Source: Gadus chalcogrammus
Taxonomy: Eukaryota; Chordata; Actinopteri; Gadiformes; Gadidae
Length of the DNA stretch: 64,000 nt
Direction of reading: 5' to 3'
NCBI RefSeq assembly: GCF_026213295.1
Contig: NC_079428.1
Coordinates: forward strand, 8,504,039 to 8,568,038
The notes below the pieces were generated by a model. That model saw nothing but the letters and a program-made list of their open reading frames with translations, was not told where the DNA came from and searched no databases. Positions 38,097-52,097 of this stretch are shown here, in pieces. The translations under genes were made by a program, and so were the position numbers. Numbering within the stretch: position 1 is the stretch's first letter; each line of letters begins with the position of its first letter.

Positions 38097-38711
38097 TCAG
38101 CTTACATACAGAAGGGTCTCATCCGACTCCATGGGCCCCTGTCTCTCCATTGGCCCCTGTTCGTGGCTCCTCAGGTCTGCCGGTCTTTCCGACCACCCCG
38201 TCTCCATGACGGGAGCGATGCTGGGCCCCGCCTCCGCCTGCCCCGCCCTCGACGGCCGGCCCTCACGTACGTCAAAGAGCACCTCAAAGCTGGCCAAGGC
38301 CTCGCCCCGCTCCACCCGGATCAGCATCTCGTAGTCGCCGAACTTCACCAGGGCCGTGGACCCGACGTCGAACCTCTCCAGGTAGACCAGGGAGACGCCG
38401 TCCACGGACACCCGGCCCCGCTGGCTCAGGCTCTGCACGCTGAACTGGAGGTGGGGGCTCCGCGGGGTCCGGAAGGCCTGGACGGACAGCTGCTTGCGGG
38501 AGACACGGGGGTCGGCCAGGGCGAAGATACAAGCCTGCTGGTCGCGGCCGAACCTCAGCGGCTCGTCCGCGGGATGGGCGTGGTGCCCCGCGCCCGGGCC
38601 CAGGGGCAGTAGGCGGAACATGCCCTTGGCGCCTTGCTGTGGATGGTAGAGGCTGATGTAGAGGCAGGTTAACTGGTCCTCCTCAGTCTCCAGGGTCTGG
38701 GAGACGTCCAT
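38097..38711 (-). CDS. tifa: TIFA (TRAF-interacting protein with FHA domain)
   Basis: One coding exon, 204 aa. The N-terminus MDVSQTLETEEDQLTCL places a Thr at residue 9 in a TEE context. This is the position whose phosphorylation drives TIFA oligomerisation in mammals. The FHA core is visible: LRFGRDQQACIF, DPRVSRKQLSVQ, FDVGSTALVKFGDYEMLI, ASFEVLFDV. The C-terminus has GPMERQ and GPMESDE, the latter fitting the TRAF6-binding pattern P-x-E-x-x-acidic. TIFA links the ALPK1/ADP-heptose pathway to TRAF6 and NF-kB in the cytosol. A pyrimidine tract and CAG lie 25 bases upstream of the ATG, so a non-coding 5' exon is expected. The coding exon is very GC-rich compared with its flanks. Confidence 0.88.
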   Translation of the reverse strand: MDVSQTLETEEDQLTCLYISLYHPQQGAKGMFRLLPLGPGAGHHAHPADEPLRFGRDQQACIFALADPRVSRKQLSVQAFRTPRSPHLQFSVQSLSQRGRVSVDGVSLVYLERFDVGSTALVKFGDYEMLIRVERGEALASFEVLFDVREGRPSRAGQAEAGPSIAPVMETGWSERPADLRSHEQGPMERQGPMESDETLLYVS

Positions 38712-38719
38712 GACGGATA

Positions 38720-40133
<1,414 letters not shown>

Positions 40134-40924
40134 CCTTCCTCGTTCGTAGTCCATAGGGGCTTCTTCGGGTCCTGTTAAACTGATGATCCCCACTCCAGCC
40201 CCCGAAATTACGAATCCGAAAAGGAACGCCCGCCGATAGGGGGCGGTAATACCCCGATAAGTTAATGATTGAACGCCATTAAAAAAGAAGAAGAAGAAGT
40301 GGGTTGTGACAGTCAAAGGTTGAACGCCATTCATTGAGGCTACCGGTTCCCGGTTAAAAGGTAACAATTCACGTATTCTATTGTAAATCGATCAATTGTA
40401 CATGATTTCAACGTTAAATCAATGTTGGAATAAAGAGTGAAAGTATTGATTATTTTATTAAGCAGTGGAGGTCGGTATTAACCGTGGATGGATCGGGGGG
40501 CTTTGTTGATAATATGGCCTAGCTAGCTACTTAGCATTAGCCGCAATTTATCCGAAATGGATTCTTTCGTCCAAGGTGATCTCTGCATATCGGTTAATGT
40601 AACGCAAATGTATTTAAGAAGCATAACACTATTTCGTATGCGTAAATGTTTAATTGTCTTTGGTTATGACTGATTTATGAGGTCAGGGTAGCCTAGTGCT
40701 GTAGGTTGCACGAGGTAAACTAGTGCATGTGTCGCTGAGGGGTTAATCACCATCAAATGCTCTGGTTTTTATGAGATGTCTTCTAAAAGGCTTCTAAAAA
40801 AAGGAGAATATGGGAATCACTGCAAATAATCACCAGCCCTCATTACCTTGACTGGTAATGCACCAAAGGCCTGACGCATACAATTGACCCATTTTGACAT
40901 TGTTGAAACAGATCCAAAAGTAGA
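40134..40924 (+). promoter_or_regulatory. rbm4-like gene 2 upstream and 5' UTR region
   Basis: A duplicated GAACGCCATT block lies at about 40270 and 40321. A likely 5' UTR acceptor (GAAACAG) ends at 40911, 13 bases before the ATG; the first exon is not resolved. Confidence 0.4.
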
Positions 40925-42170
40925 ATGGTGAAGATATTCGTGGGGAACCTCCCGCGGGAGGCGGACCAGGAGGAGATCGAGGCCCTCTTCAAAGAGCATG
41001 GCACCGTCACCGAGTGCTCCATTATCAAGAACTTCGCCTTTGTCCACATGGATGACCGCAAGGCGGCCGTCAAGGCCATCAAGACCCTGCATCTGCACAA
41101 GCTCCACGGCTCCCAGATCAACGTGGAGGCGAGCCACGGCAAGAACCAGGGTGCCGTGAAGCTGCACGTGGCCAACGTGGACAAGGGTGATGACGGGGAG
41201 CTCCGCACGCTGTTCGAGGAGTACGGCAGTGTGTCGGAGTGTGCCGTCGTCAAGAACTTTGCGTTCGTTCACATGTGCAACTCGGAGGAGGCCATGGATG
41301 CCATTAAGGGTCTGGACAACACAGAGTTTCAAGGTAAGGGGGACATGGATGTTACAAAGTAGGGGGCAACATGAATATTGCTTCATCTTTCGGGGTGTAA
41401 TTTAGTCCTAATCTAGTCTATCAAGTAAAAGCTATCATTGTGCCTGTGCATTCCATACCGATTTATCCTCCTAAACCTCACCCTGTCCGTCCCCAGGTAA
41501 ACGTATACACGTGCAGATCTCCAAGAGCCGGCCAAGGCACGAGGAACAGGACGACTACCCGCCCCCACCCCAGGAGGGAGGCTACTGGCCGCCACACGGG
41601 TATCCGGGCGACCGACACGAGCCCCCCCCACCGCCGCCCAACTACATGAGGGGCCCACCCCATCACCACCACCACCATCACCAACCCCCCCACCACCACA
41701 TGCCCCCCGGCTACCCCACGCCCCCTCCCCCGCCCCCTCCCCCCCGGCGTGCGGTGTATGCCGAGCGGCCCTATGAGCGCGAGCGCGAGGCCTACGGCGT
41801 GGTCGACTACTACGAGAAGTACCGCGCCCGCCCCTACGGCATGCCGGCCGCCTACGACGACCGCCGCCCCGGCCCCGTGCCCCCTCCTCCCCCCTCGATC
41901 GCCGTCCGTGAGCGCATCCTCACGGCGCCGCTCGACCCGTACGATCGCCGCGCCCTGCCCCCGCCACCGTCCTCGTACTACCCCCGAGAGCGTAGCCCCC
42001 TCCGCCGGGCGCCGCCCCGCCCCATGCCCCCCGCCGGTAACGGCTACGGCTACGAGCGCTCTCGCCTCTCCCCCTCTAGGCAGCCGCCGCCGTACGGGGT
42101 GGTGCACCGCCCCCGGGACCCCTATGCTGAGCGGTTGCCTCCGCCACCGCCGGCACGCTACGCTTATTAG
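40925..42170 (+). CDS. rbm4: RBM4-type RNA-binding protein, gene 2
   Basis: Exons 40925-41333 and 41497-42170 give 360 aa. Exon 1 is 409 nt, exactly as in gene 1, with the same phase-1 junction after [11 protein letters not shown]1: [12 protein letters not shown] and [12 protein letters not shown]2: KLHVANV and VKNFAFVHM. The second exon encodes an acidic-to-Pro-rich region, a seven-His run ([10 protein letters not shown]), long Pro runs, [24 protein letters not shown] and [13 protein letters not shown]. No zinc knuckle is seen. The shared C-terminal blocks show genes 1 and 2 are paralogues, head to tail, about 9 kb apart with tifa in the opposite orientation between them. A 3' UTR intron begins 43 nt after the stop. 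Confidence 0.9.
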
Positions 42171-43060
42171 CTCCTCCGCCCCCACGCCCCCTCCTCCCAG
42201 CGTGCACGTCAAGGTGAGGACAACATGCGCGCTACGCTAACGATAAATCACACCGAGTCCATTGGTCTCGCAGGGAAGCTGATTAAAATCCTCTTGTTGG
42301 AGGGACGTTGTAAGGAAGGACGGGTTTCACTGGGACGAACATCCCCGTCTCAATCGTATGTGGGGAAGTAAGAAACTATACGAGTCATATATTTTTGTAT
42401 TGTACCTTCTCTGTGGAGGAAGATGCGGTACTCGACTCAAAAGTAAAAGCACTAATACTAAATATATATTTTAGAGTAGGTCCCCAGTGCCCGCTGTCTC
42501 TAGTTGCAGAGCGTGATGTTGATGTTTTCTATATTTTTGCTCTATCCCACAGGATCGTTCCGCTCGCCAGATGCTCTCGGCGCTCTTCGTTTCCCCAGCG
42601 ACGGTGGAGCGCGTTTCGTTCCCCGCTCTCAGGAGGAACCGTCGTCCTCGTCTCCTTTATGGATTATATTTCATTTGTAATTTTAATTATAACATTCTGG
42701 AGCAGATTTCATATTTTTAATCGATTCTATCTTTGTCACTGTGCTGTAGTCGTTTTAACAGTCTATGGCTATAGGTCGTTTTTTATTTTGTAAGAATTAC
42801 GTTAATTAGTGTTCTACTATTGTGTGTGTGCCATGGGAAGCTTTTTTAAAAGCGTCACTTGTTTTGGAGGTTCTATTTGGTATCGAACGTACGCACTGGG
42901 TCCATCTGCTGGGCCATCCCGTTCCAACGGCGTATAACAGCTTGGTAAACTTCTGCTGTGACTTAAATATCACATCGTCTGTAAAGAAAGAATACCGAAA
43001 TGCGATTTTAAAGAAAAATGTCGCCTCCTTTGTTGGAAATGGTTTTCAATAAAGGCCTCA
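42171..43060 (+). other. rbm4-like gene 2 3' UTR with intron
   Basis: Donor GTCAAG|GTGAGG at 42214; acceptor TCCCACAG ends at 42552. AATAAA at 43048-43053 is the likely polyadenylation signal. Confidence 0.65.
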
Positions 43061-45050
43061 TACCGTGATCCCGATGTTCTTGATACTTCAGTCGCACGTT
43101 TCTTTATAATATATTCGTCGACTAACGTCGCTCCCTGCATAAAATGTCTGATCGCCATTAAACCCTGTATACCGACTAACTGTCCCATTAAAGGGTCCCG
43201 CTTCCACCACCAGGTATGACGTTGGTCAGCCACTTCAAGGCGAAATGTACCCTAGTGAGTGACGCCACACGTGGGTGTGTCCACGGTCAGATTGTTTGGT
43301 GGGTAGGTCAGCATGACCAGTTAGTATGGCCCACTGGGTGTTGCTGATCTATCCCTCATACGTCTGGGTGGTTGGTCTCATGTGTGACGTCGCACTGGGG
43401 TAGATTTAAAGGAAGGGGGGGGGGGGGGAGATTTTAAACGTCACACTTGCTGGTAGAATGGGACCCCTTTTTTGCCGGCAGTGAGAAGCCTCGATCACAA
43501 ACGGCTAACCGCCAACCTCGTGTCCACGTAGCCTATTCGTCATCCTCCCCATCACTCAAGTGGGCTTGGAACCGATCCTAGTCCGGCTGTACTCCAGCTC
43601 TTAGGTCCTCCTAGTGTTTTAATTTATACCGCGTTCATGTGGGGCACGGTGGTGGAGCTCTTTCTTTTAACCCCAGGTGAGTACATGCAAGAACCCCAGG
43701 ATACAGGTAACGAGAGTGCTGAAGGTTTTCACAGTGACTTGTTTTAAAGGAGAACCAGACACCAACACCGCACATGTTATGCGTTCCAGATGACTCTGTC
43801 TAGAAGGTAATGGCTTGCTGTTGCATGCATTGTCGCTCATTGGCTGTGTTGGTTACCTGCTGATTAAGCATTGATGCGACACAGCTCTCTTTAGGAATTT
43901 TAGGAAACTACACTTTAGGAAACAGAACGGGGGAACCTAAGAAGGGAAAAATAACTAATTTTCCAGGTGGTGACCAGGTGTTTGGTTCTCTTTTTAAATG
44001 CGTTTGATAAATAGTGGATGTAGAACCTGCAGCCTATAGCCTTTCACTGGCACAATCACTAACCGTTTCCTGCTCATTTTTTAACGCACTATTTTGAATT
44101 GGATTTATATTGACAATTTATTTTGAACACTTTGTTCAAAAGAGTTTATTAACCCAGTGAAATGCTCCCAGTGGCATTCTTCATTAAACTACATATTGAG
44201 CTCAGGCTAGTCTCAAGTTAAAGCTTTATTTTCAATCCTCTCAATGTCACCCCTGAAAATGATCACTAAGATGGATAGAAATGGTATGGATTGACTTGCC
44301 AATCCTAGATATTGGTGTCAGGTATTTACATTGATCATATTCGCTGATGCATATACCATATTTTAGCCAGGTCTCACACCGATGCAGATGGTAAGCTGGT
44401 GAAAAGATGGGCAATATGAAAACAGCGTGTCTAACCTCTGAAACATTAGCAGGACAGTACTTACAAGAAGGCCTACTCATTTTGTAGATCTTCAAGACCC
44501 TGCAATGTTTCTTCTCAATTGCGTCAACATTTTGTAAAATGAACTGCCAATAAAACAAGTTTTTCTTTTATTGCTATGTTTCTCAAACTTTTTATGACTT
44601 ATATTTGCTGATAAGCCCACCTTTTTAATTTCATTCAATTTTTTGACATGAGTTGAAACCTAACTGAAGCGCTGGGGTTGTTGTAGTGGCCCATAAAAAT
44701 TAAAGTATTGATGGAAATGGACATAAATAAATACTGTTTTATATACCTATAATTTAGGGTTAGGTTATAATGTTTTGATATAGAATTCATTGGTTTATAT
44801 AAATAAAAAAAAAATCATGGAGTGCTTTAACCGACCAATTTGTTTGATTTTATTAAATATTAATTTTGAACAAAACATGTGCCTGTGTACTAGAAAAAAA
44901 TATTCGCGACATGCATTTTGTAATCAACTAAATGTAAATATTTCCAGATATATTTGCAAGCTCATTTGTTTCTTAATGACTTCATAGTAATGCAATGTAA
45001 TTCCATGTCTTGCAAAAAAAGAGTCAACGTATGGTTAAGATTGATAGATT
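43061..45050. other. intergenic, no gene seen
   Basis: AT-rich, with a 14-G run near 43417-43430. Open frames show no recognisable domains. The right edge probably contains the 3' UTR of the minus-strand Ig receptor gene. Confidence 0.45.
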
Positions 45051-45051
45051 C

Positions 45052-46491
45052 CTAAAGTCTTCTGGTTGCTGCGTACACAACAGCCGTGTCTAGGTCCTTA
45101 GGTCTGGGCCCCCCTCTTCTGTTCTTCTGACGGAAACTCAACATAGAGTAGCATACTTCAGCTAGCTCCTGACCCTGGGCAAATATATGTTCATATTGAT
45201 ATAAATTAATATATAAAAAATACGTAATCAAATTTGACAATGCATTTTTAAAAATAAGACTCATGCTACGTTAGGTTTACCTTCCATGATGTTAATGTGT
45301 ATTTTAAAATGTAAAGTGTATCAAGAAAAGTGTTACCTGGCTTTGCTGTAGTTGAGGTTGATTTGTAGTATCTAAAAATATTAATACAGAAAATATTATT
45401 CTTACATGGATCCTCAATTTAAACAAGGGCACACCATGGTTAAATCTGTAAGATAGACTTGGCTGACCTTTTTGAAGTTTACGTTGATGTGCTATTCTAA
45501 AAACGAGTCCGACAATGACCAGAACCAGGATGATGACCGCTGAACCAAAGAGTCCTCCGACCATGATCCAATTCCCCTCACACTTCACTGGCCGGGGTTC
45601 TGGGAGGGTCAAGATATGATCATCTCTTATCCACATTTGAACCAATATTATACTTATGAACCAACTCTAACTGAATCTCAGTACAATTCATTTAATTTAA
45701 TTTAAATTTAAAATGGAAATTAATGAGATTTAATTGTTTAGGCCTATATGTATTTATTTTTTTACCGTCTTTTTTTTCTGCAGGTTTATATTAAATTATA
45801 AACAGTTAATTCAACTTGTCAACTATACACACTATACAATATAACAAATAGTTTTAAAAGGATTGTTACTTTCAGAATTTGGGTCTTCCTCTGCATGAAA
45901 TGTGCCATTTTCTTTAAACAAGAAAAAAGATATTTACCGGTAAAAAAAAAGGAAGATTAATTCTTCTTTTAAAAAAAATTAAAGAATGTTGAAATCATAG
46001 AAAAAATAAATCTTACCATGAACCAACAACCATGTTGAGTTGACAACCAAATCCCCCCTAATGTAAAAAATGCAATAATACCAGCCAGAGTCTGAAGAAT
46101 TCACTTTCATTATTGTAAGATTGATGAAAGAGGCACCGTATTCCGCTACAAATCGACTTTGTTGGATACCATCACTGTGTCTCCCTGTCGAAGGAGAAGT
46201 TCCATACCCAGTGGAGATGACAAAGGGCTTGGATGTGCGACCTGCCCTCATCCAGGTGGACAGTGTGGGAACGTCGGACACATTTCTACAGGAAAAGGTG
46301 ACAGTGTCCCCCGCCTCTACCTCCACGGTATGAGTCACGGAGAGGGAGTCGAGGAGCCAAACTGTAACACACACACACAAGTTAGAGATGTTAAATTGGC
46401 CGTGAGGGTAGAGGTCAAATCCTAGTCAAAAAGAGAAGTTCTACTTACCAAAGGTGCTGAGAAGTAGATATCGTATCACTGTTTTAGTCAT
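45052..46491 (-). CDS. single V-type Ig-domain transmembrane receptor with ITIM-like tail
   Basis: Six minus-strand exons: 46449-46491, 46017-46361, 45870-45911, 45468-45599, 45337-45371, 45052-45174. They join in frame to 239 aa. Exon 1 gives a signal-peptide start (MTKTVIRYLLLSTF). Exon 2 is one V-set domain with Cys in TFSCRNVS, a Trp (STWMRAG), a conserved DSGWYYCIFY and several N-x-S/T sites. Exon 3 is a short acidic stalk. Exon 4 holds the membrane span (IMVGGLFGSAVIILVLVIVG) and a basic stop-transfer. Exon 6 encodes VCYSML, fitting the ITIM pattern V-x-Y-x-x-L, and ends VVYAATRRL. The layout matches CD300/pIgR-like or related fish inhibitory receptors; the exact family is uncertain. 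The exon-4 donor (GTCAGC) is weak but is the only one giving an open frame. Confidence 0.75.
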
Positions 46492-46854
46492 CACTGCGAG
46501 CTGTGCCTCGAGGCACTTCTTTTAGACCTTGCATGTAGAGGCGCGGCGACTTTTTCAGGTTTTTTCCTTGACACTCAAAGGCTTGTGGAAAATATGACGA
46601 ACTGCGACAACAATAATACACTCACGATGGTTGCTGACTGAAAAAAACAATGTGTTACCGTTGTCTTATCCAAAGCCACAGAAAAGAGAGAGTCTCGGTG
46701 TACAAATATTGAGGTGGAGCTGAAGTCCCTGGTACTGTGTTCCTCAGCAATAGAAACATCAGGTTGTTTCAACCCATGTGAGGAAATGTAACCAATTTTA
46801 ATCTCTGACATTCACATGCGGGCCCGAGGTGTGAGCCATCAAGCCATAACACGC

Positions 46855-46990
46855 AGGGGGCGGTAGTCTATCGGTTAGAGTGATTCACTTCCCAGGCTGA
46901 AGGCTGTTGGTTAGAACCCCTTAGGTTAATCACCAGACCTGTAGGAGAGTTCATTTGTAATTTTCCCAGGCCCTATTTCAAAATGGTCTT
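46855..46990 (+). mobile_element. tRNA-derived SINE-like fragment
   Basis: GGGGGCGGTAGTCTATCGGT, then TTAGAGTG, and a B-box-like GGTTAGAACCCC spaced as in a tRNA head. Degenerate. Confidence 0.5.
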
Positions 46991-47459
46991 GCATGATGTT
47001 AACTGACACATCCAATAATTTTACTGATTGCTTTGTTATAGAACAACTTGGCACTGTGGTGCGTCCTCCCATCAGGCTCCAGTCCACTAGCTAATCTGTC
47101 TTATCCTTCAGAACCTATGATACATCTCTTCATGGGGCTAGACCGAGGTAGAGTCAGCAGGTGCAGAGACATCCTCCAGTAAATGGTGGTTGACGCATAT
47201 GCCTGCCCACTCATTTTAATTTTTCAATGTGAATTTGTTGCCCAGTACACGTTAGTAGTTATAGTATTAGAAATGTTTTCATAGCATCCGTAGTGTCCAA
47301 GCGAAGATACTTGTTTCCTGAATAAAAGTCGACCACAGTCGACCATCGTATTTGGATGGCTAGGCAGAGGTGCCCTGAATACCTATAGTAGAAGATATCT
47401 TCTGCATAGTAGAAGATAACTTCTTCTACATTATGGATTTCTTATCAAGATAACTGTAT

Positions 47460-47600
47460 TTATTTTTTATTCATTGTATTTCAGGACCATGCACATTAAT
47501 AAACATGTACAACAGTACACATAAATGTGCAAGATTGTAGCCCGGGGACTAATTTCCCTCTTTAGTCCATGAGGCAGGTTGATGCTACAGTACAAATGAC
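47460..47600 (-). mobile_element. retroposon 3' tail fragment
   Basis: The reverse complement reads GGACTAAAGAGGGAAATTAG and ends in AATAAAAAATAAATAC, a teleost LINE/SINE tail type. Confidence 0.4.
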
Positions 47601-47839
47601 AAACGATATGCAATAGTAAAATTTGCTATATAAAACAGGGAGAAACATAAAGAAAGAAAAAGAAAAACAGTTTTGAAGTACTATGTGTCACAGAAGGTGT
47701 GATCAGTGCCCGAAGAAGAGGTTTCATATCCTCCACAGCCCACTTCCTGTACAGATGGTGCAACATGATCTCGAGCCAAAATGACTGAACTGTTTTTTTG
47801 TCAATATTGATGTGATCGTGGGCTCGTCCAAGGAACCAG

Positions 47840-49330
47840 CAATAAGATAAGATAAGATAAGATATAACTTTATTAATCCCCCGTAGGAGAATTTTTTTGT
47901 TGCAGCAGCAGTGGAAGGGCACAGGACAAAATAACAATGTAATGAATACAATAAATAAATACAAAGTGCTAATGCCTAAGTAGACGCTTATAGTTAATAG
48001 GGACAAAAACAAGACAAACAGAACCAACATCAAGATGGGTGATGCATATACACATATATACGCATACCTAAACACACACACATACACAAACACAATCATC
48101 ATCAGGCACTGTTGAACAGCCTAATGGCTGCCGGCACAAAGGAGCACCTGAAGCGCTCCGTCTTGCACCTGGGGAACATCAACCTGTGACTGAAGGTGCT
48201 CCCCATCTGCCACAGCTCAGCATGGAGGGGATGGGAGGGGTTGCCCATGATGGACTTGAATTTGTCCCTCATCCTCCTCTCCACCACCACCTCCAGACTG
48301 TCCAGCTCAAGTCCCACAACAGAGCTGGCTTTCCTAACCAGCTTGTTGAGTCTGTTTGACTCCCCAGCCTTGATGCCTCCTCCCCAGCACGCCCCAGCAA
48401 AGAACAGCGTGCTGGCTATACCACAGACAGATAAAATGTCCTTAGCAGCCTGCCACACACGTCAAACGACCTGAGCCTCCTGAGGAAGAAGAGTCTGCTC
48501 TGACTCTCCCGGTAGAGGGCCTCTGTGTTGTCAGACCAGTCCAGTTTATTGTTGATGTGTACTCCAAGGATGTTATACAAATCCACCGTCTCAATTTCAA
48601 CCCCCTGGATGGTAATAGGGGTTGGGGGCTTCCTCTTCCGGCGGAAGTCCACCACCAGCTCCTTGGTCTTGCCGATGTTGAGTTGGAGGTGGTTCTCCTC
48701 AGACCATCTGACGAAGTCCTCCACCACACCTCTGTACTCGTCCTCCCTGTCCTCACTGATGCAGCCCACGATGGAGGAGTCATCTGAGAATTTCTGGTGA
48801 TGGCAGGTTCCAGAGTTGAAGCTGGTCAGAGGTGTAGATGGTAAAGAGGAAGGGTGAAAGTACTGTTCCTTGGGGTGCGCCAGTGTTGCTCATCAACACA
48901 TCTGACAGGCTGCTCTGCAGCCGCACGTACTGTGGCCTGCTGGAAAGGTAGTCACCAATCCAGGCCACCATGTCAGGGTGTACCTGCATTGCTGAGAGCT
49001 TCTTCTCAAGCAGGGGAGGCTGGATGGTATTAAACGCACTGGAGAAGTCGAAGAACATGACTCTCACTGAGCTCCCCGGCTTCTCCAGGTGTGAGTAAGC
49101 CCTGTGCAGCAGGTAAATGATGGCGTCGTCCACGCTGAGTTGGGCCTGGTACGCGAACTGCAGTGGGTCCATGGAGTCACACACCTGGGGCCTGAGGTGC
49201 TGTAGAACCAGTCTTTCGAAGGTCTTCATGATGTGCGAGATCAGCACCACTGGCCTGTAGTCATTGGGAGAGCTAGGACGAGCTATGCACCAGGTTTCGG
49301 TCCGGCGTATCAAAATGCATGACATTCAGT
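47840..49330 (-). pseudogene. L2/Rex-type LINE, 5' truncated, reverse transcriptase remnant
   Basis: The minus-strand frames show RT motifs in order: RPVVLISHIMKTFERLV; DPLQFAYQ; motif A FFDFSSAFNTIQP; motif B GAPQGTVLSPFLFTIY; then, after a one-base frameshift near 48790-48830, motif C FSDDSSIVG (FxDD). Post-RT segments LGVHINNKLDWSDNTEALY, RLFFLRRLRSF and IMGNPSHPLHAEL follow. The 3' end has AATAAAGTT and a (TTATC)n tail (47846-47865 on plus). The endonuclease is absent. Inactive. Confidence 0.85.
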
Positions 49331-49339
49331 TAAGGCTTA

Positions 49340-51880
49340 GTGTTGAGTTTGTTTGTTAATGCAACAGTTTCTATCGTTGCTATGGTGGTCGTTATGTCTG
49401 CTATCTCTGAGTCCACGAAGCTTACATGTTGTTCGAAAGTGACCTGTTATTTCTTAATGTAACCGTGATGTTCTTTTAATAAAATATATATTATTTTTTC
49501 TTTGTGACAGACTAGGCCAACTGGTTTTTGTGGGGCAACCCCAAAGATTATGACAATTTTATGTGTGTATTTGTACATTTGGGCGGGGTTGGGGTTATAT
49601 TGACAAACGACCTATAGGCCTGCTGTCGTTTAGGTAGGATAAAAAGTAAAGTCTCTGCAGGATGAAATAGGAAGCAAAGAGGAAGCTACAGTTGCACTGT
49701 GCAATATGTCATCAAGTGTGTTTGAGGATTGGAGGTGAGGAATCATAAGGCACATAACAGAAGGGAAATGCTGGATACTAATGAAACAAGATTTTCTCCT
49801 CAACATTCCCATCAATAGAAAATATGACACTCTCCAGAAGACAAGTATCAAGATGTGTTTAGCTCCTCACTTTATCTGGGTGTGCCTGGTATTATGATAT
49901 TAACTTTTATTGAGTACATTTGCATTGCATACCCGCACAAGTCCGCCTGTAAATGACATATTCCTGAACATTAAATGTAACATCTTTCCATAATAGAGTG
50001 ACTTCTTAGTTCAGATCCCATGGTCCTTATCTACCTGCATCTACCTTTGAGCAATGTACTCCCTGCCCTCTGTCGATTTCATGAATCGGTTTAGATGAAA
50101 GTTGTTCTAATTACTTGTCATGTATCTTGGGGGATGGGATGGCAATCACTCATTGGTATCTTTCTTAACGGGAACACATTGTAGTAAATAAAATGATAAT
50201 AATGTGGTTCTCAGTTCTGTTGTCTAATAATAACAATATCTCAAATGTCTCAAAATGAGATGTGATGATTTGAATGTAATATCCTTTGTGTTAAGATTTG
50301 AGATCACACTTCAATATGTTCAACATCAAGAGGATTATTCAACATGGGATATTTGATACCTTTGCAGGTATCTTAGCACTCATCCATATTAACTTGACAT
50401 AGTGTTTAAGAGCCGTGCTGGATCATATGGGCCCCTATGAGGGCACAGGGGTACCTGGACTCCTTGAGAAACAGCCAACCAATGTTTTTCATTATTTTAT
50501 TTCAATATATATGTTTTTATTAGTTCTTTTTTTTTTTTTTTTTTTTTAAGAAAACACTTAATTTAATTCATAAGCTGACGACATAGTTACCAGAAAATGA
50601 CTCAAATTAACCGAATATGAGTGACGGCCCTTGGCGCCTCCCCTGTGTGTGTGCGCAGACTAATGCATCTAACCTGTTTTGTGCACTGAAAACCGGGTAG
50701 CAAGTGAGTAACGGAAAGGAAGCACTTCGGGATATGGTCTCATAACTAATTTGCTCCATTCTTTACAGCAATGTGTGGAAAAAGTATGATAAAAAAAGAA
50801 CTAAAGGAAAGTAGATATTCAATTCAATACACCCCAGTGGATTTTGTTTGTGCGGTAAAGGTGAGGGTGGTGGGCCCTTAAGTCTGCTGGTGCCTCGGGT
50901 GCAACATTCGGTAGGCTTATTGATCATATGTATTCGCGTCATTTATAAACAAAGTCAATTTTGGTTTCTTTTAAATTTGTTTATTTTTTATGCTGCTATT
51001 TTACATTAAATTACATTGCGAGTGTTTTCCATTAAAAGGGGCGGGACGTGCTGCAAGCCAATTAAGTCGCCGGAGGGGCAGGTCGGATGTAGGGCCATGT
51101 ATGGTATAATGTAGATGTATCTGGGGAATACCTTCCAGGCGTTTCTTTCTGATGCACCAGTCCAATCCAAGTTACGTAGGCCTATCGATGGAAATATTTC
51201 TTAAATATGAGCCAAACAACTTTTAACCCAAGTGGTTCGTTTTTTGATACTTTGTTACCGTTTTGGGAACTGAACAACGTGGTTCACCTTAGAAAAGCGA
51301 AGTAAGACGAAGTGAGGGCCACAGTAGCCTATGGAGTCGGGCCCTCGCAGCGTCGTCGGAGCAGAAACCTGATCCCTCCACGACGGGAGAAAGTAGGTCA
51401 AACACTGAATGGTCATTTTACCGTTTTAAACGACGTTTGTATTTGTTTAGCCTATGGGTTTATATTAATTATATTGGTTGTTTTGTAACCAAGTAGTGCT
51501 CGCCAGGTTTCTCCGCCCCCGACACACCAATGATTTCACACCATTGACGTGAAGTGGATAATTTTTTTGGATCCTTTCAATGGCGAAAGTCTTTAGCACC
51601 TGTAACTGAAGATTTTGTAAGCGTAGCCTACACTAAAGTCACAAATGTGTAACAGTAAATTTGGAGTCCTAAATATTTATTTTGCATGTACTTTTGCGAC
51701 AATAATACCTTCATATATTTTTGACCTTTATTTAATTCTATATGTGACAGGGCTAGCTTTGTGTCACTTTGCTGCACTTGTGGTAGCTTAACTTAACATG
51801 CTGTTGGCGTAGTTCCTAAAATGTCCTGCAGAGGGCAGTGATGCGCCTCTTTATGTTACAAAGCGGGAAACATCAGAATA
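49340..51880. other. intergenic, no gene seen
   Basis: AT-rich with a 22-T run near 50528. Only short frames; nothing recognised. Confidence 0.45.
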
Positions 51881-51892
51881 AGAGTACAGGAT

Positions 51893-51905
51893 TGCATGAT
51901 GGGAA
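51893..51905 (+). promoter_or_regulatory. SPH/Staf (ZNF143)-type distal element of U1 copy 1
   Basis: TGCATGATGGGAA is the reverse of a ZNF143-type site and lies 205 bp before the U1 start, where snRNA distal elements sit. The same word is at 61394-61406, 208 bp before copy 2. Confidence 0.6.
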
Positions 51906-52031
51906 ACAACAAAGATAAAACTATAATTATATTGCTAGTAGTCTTTAAATTGTGTCTTTGGGATATGGATATCCGAATGCTGATTGCAGTTTGATAGCCA
52001 AGCCGTTGTTCTTGTTTTGTAGTCAAAAAAA

Positions 52032-52063
52032 TGTTAATACCATCATATAGACTGTTATGTGGG
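52032..52063 (+). promoter_or_regulatory. U1 proximal sequence element region, copy 1
   Basis: The block TGTTAATACCATCATATAGA and CTGTTATGTGGGAG (about -66 to -35) is conserved upstream of all three U1 genes (61536 and 62957) and in the remnant at 54152. The position suits a PSE. Confidence 0.65.
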
Positions 52064-52097
52064 AGAACCAGTAAAGCACGTGAGCCGTGTACAACTC

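Noticed and set aside
38163..38612. 149-residue plus-strand frame
   Set aside because: Antisense to the GC-rich tifa exon.
46575..46811. Minus-strand frame upstream of the Ig receptor as a possible extra exon
   Set aside because: The receptor already has a signal-peptide exon starting at 46491; no Ig or signal features here.
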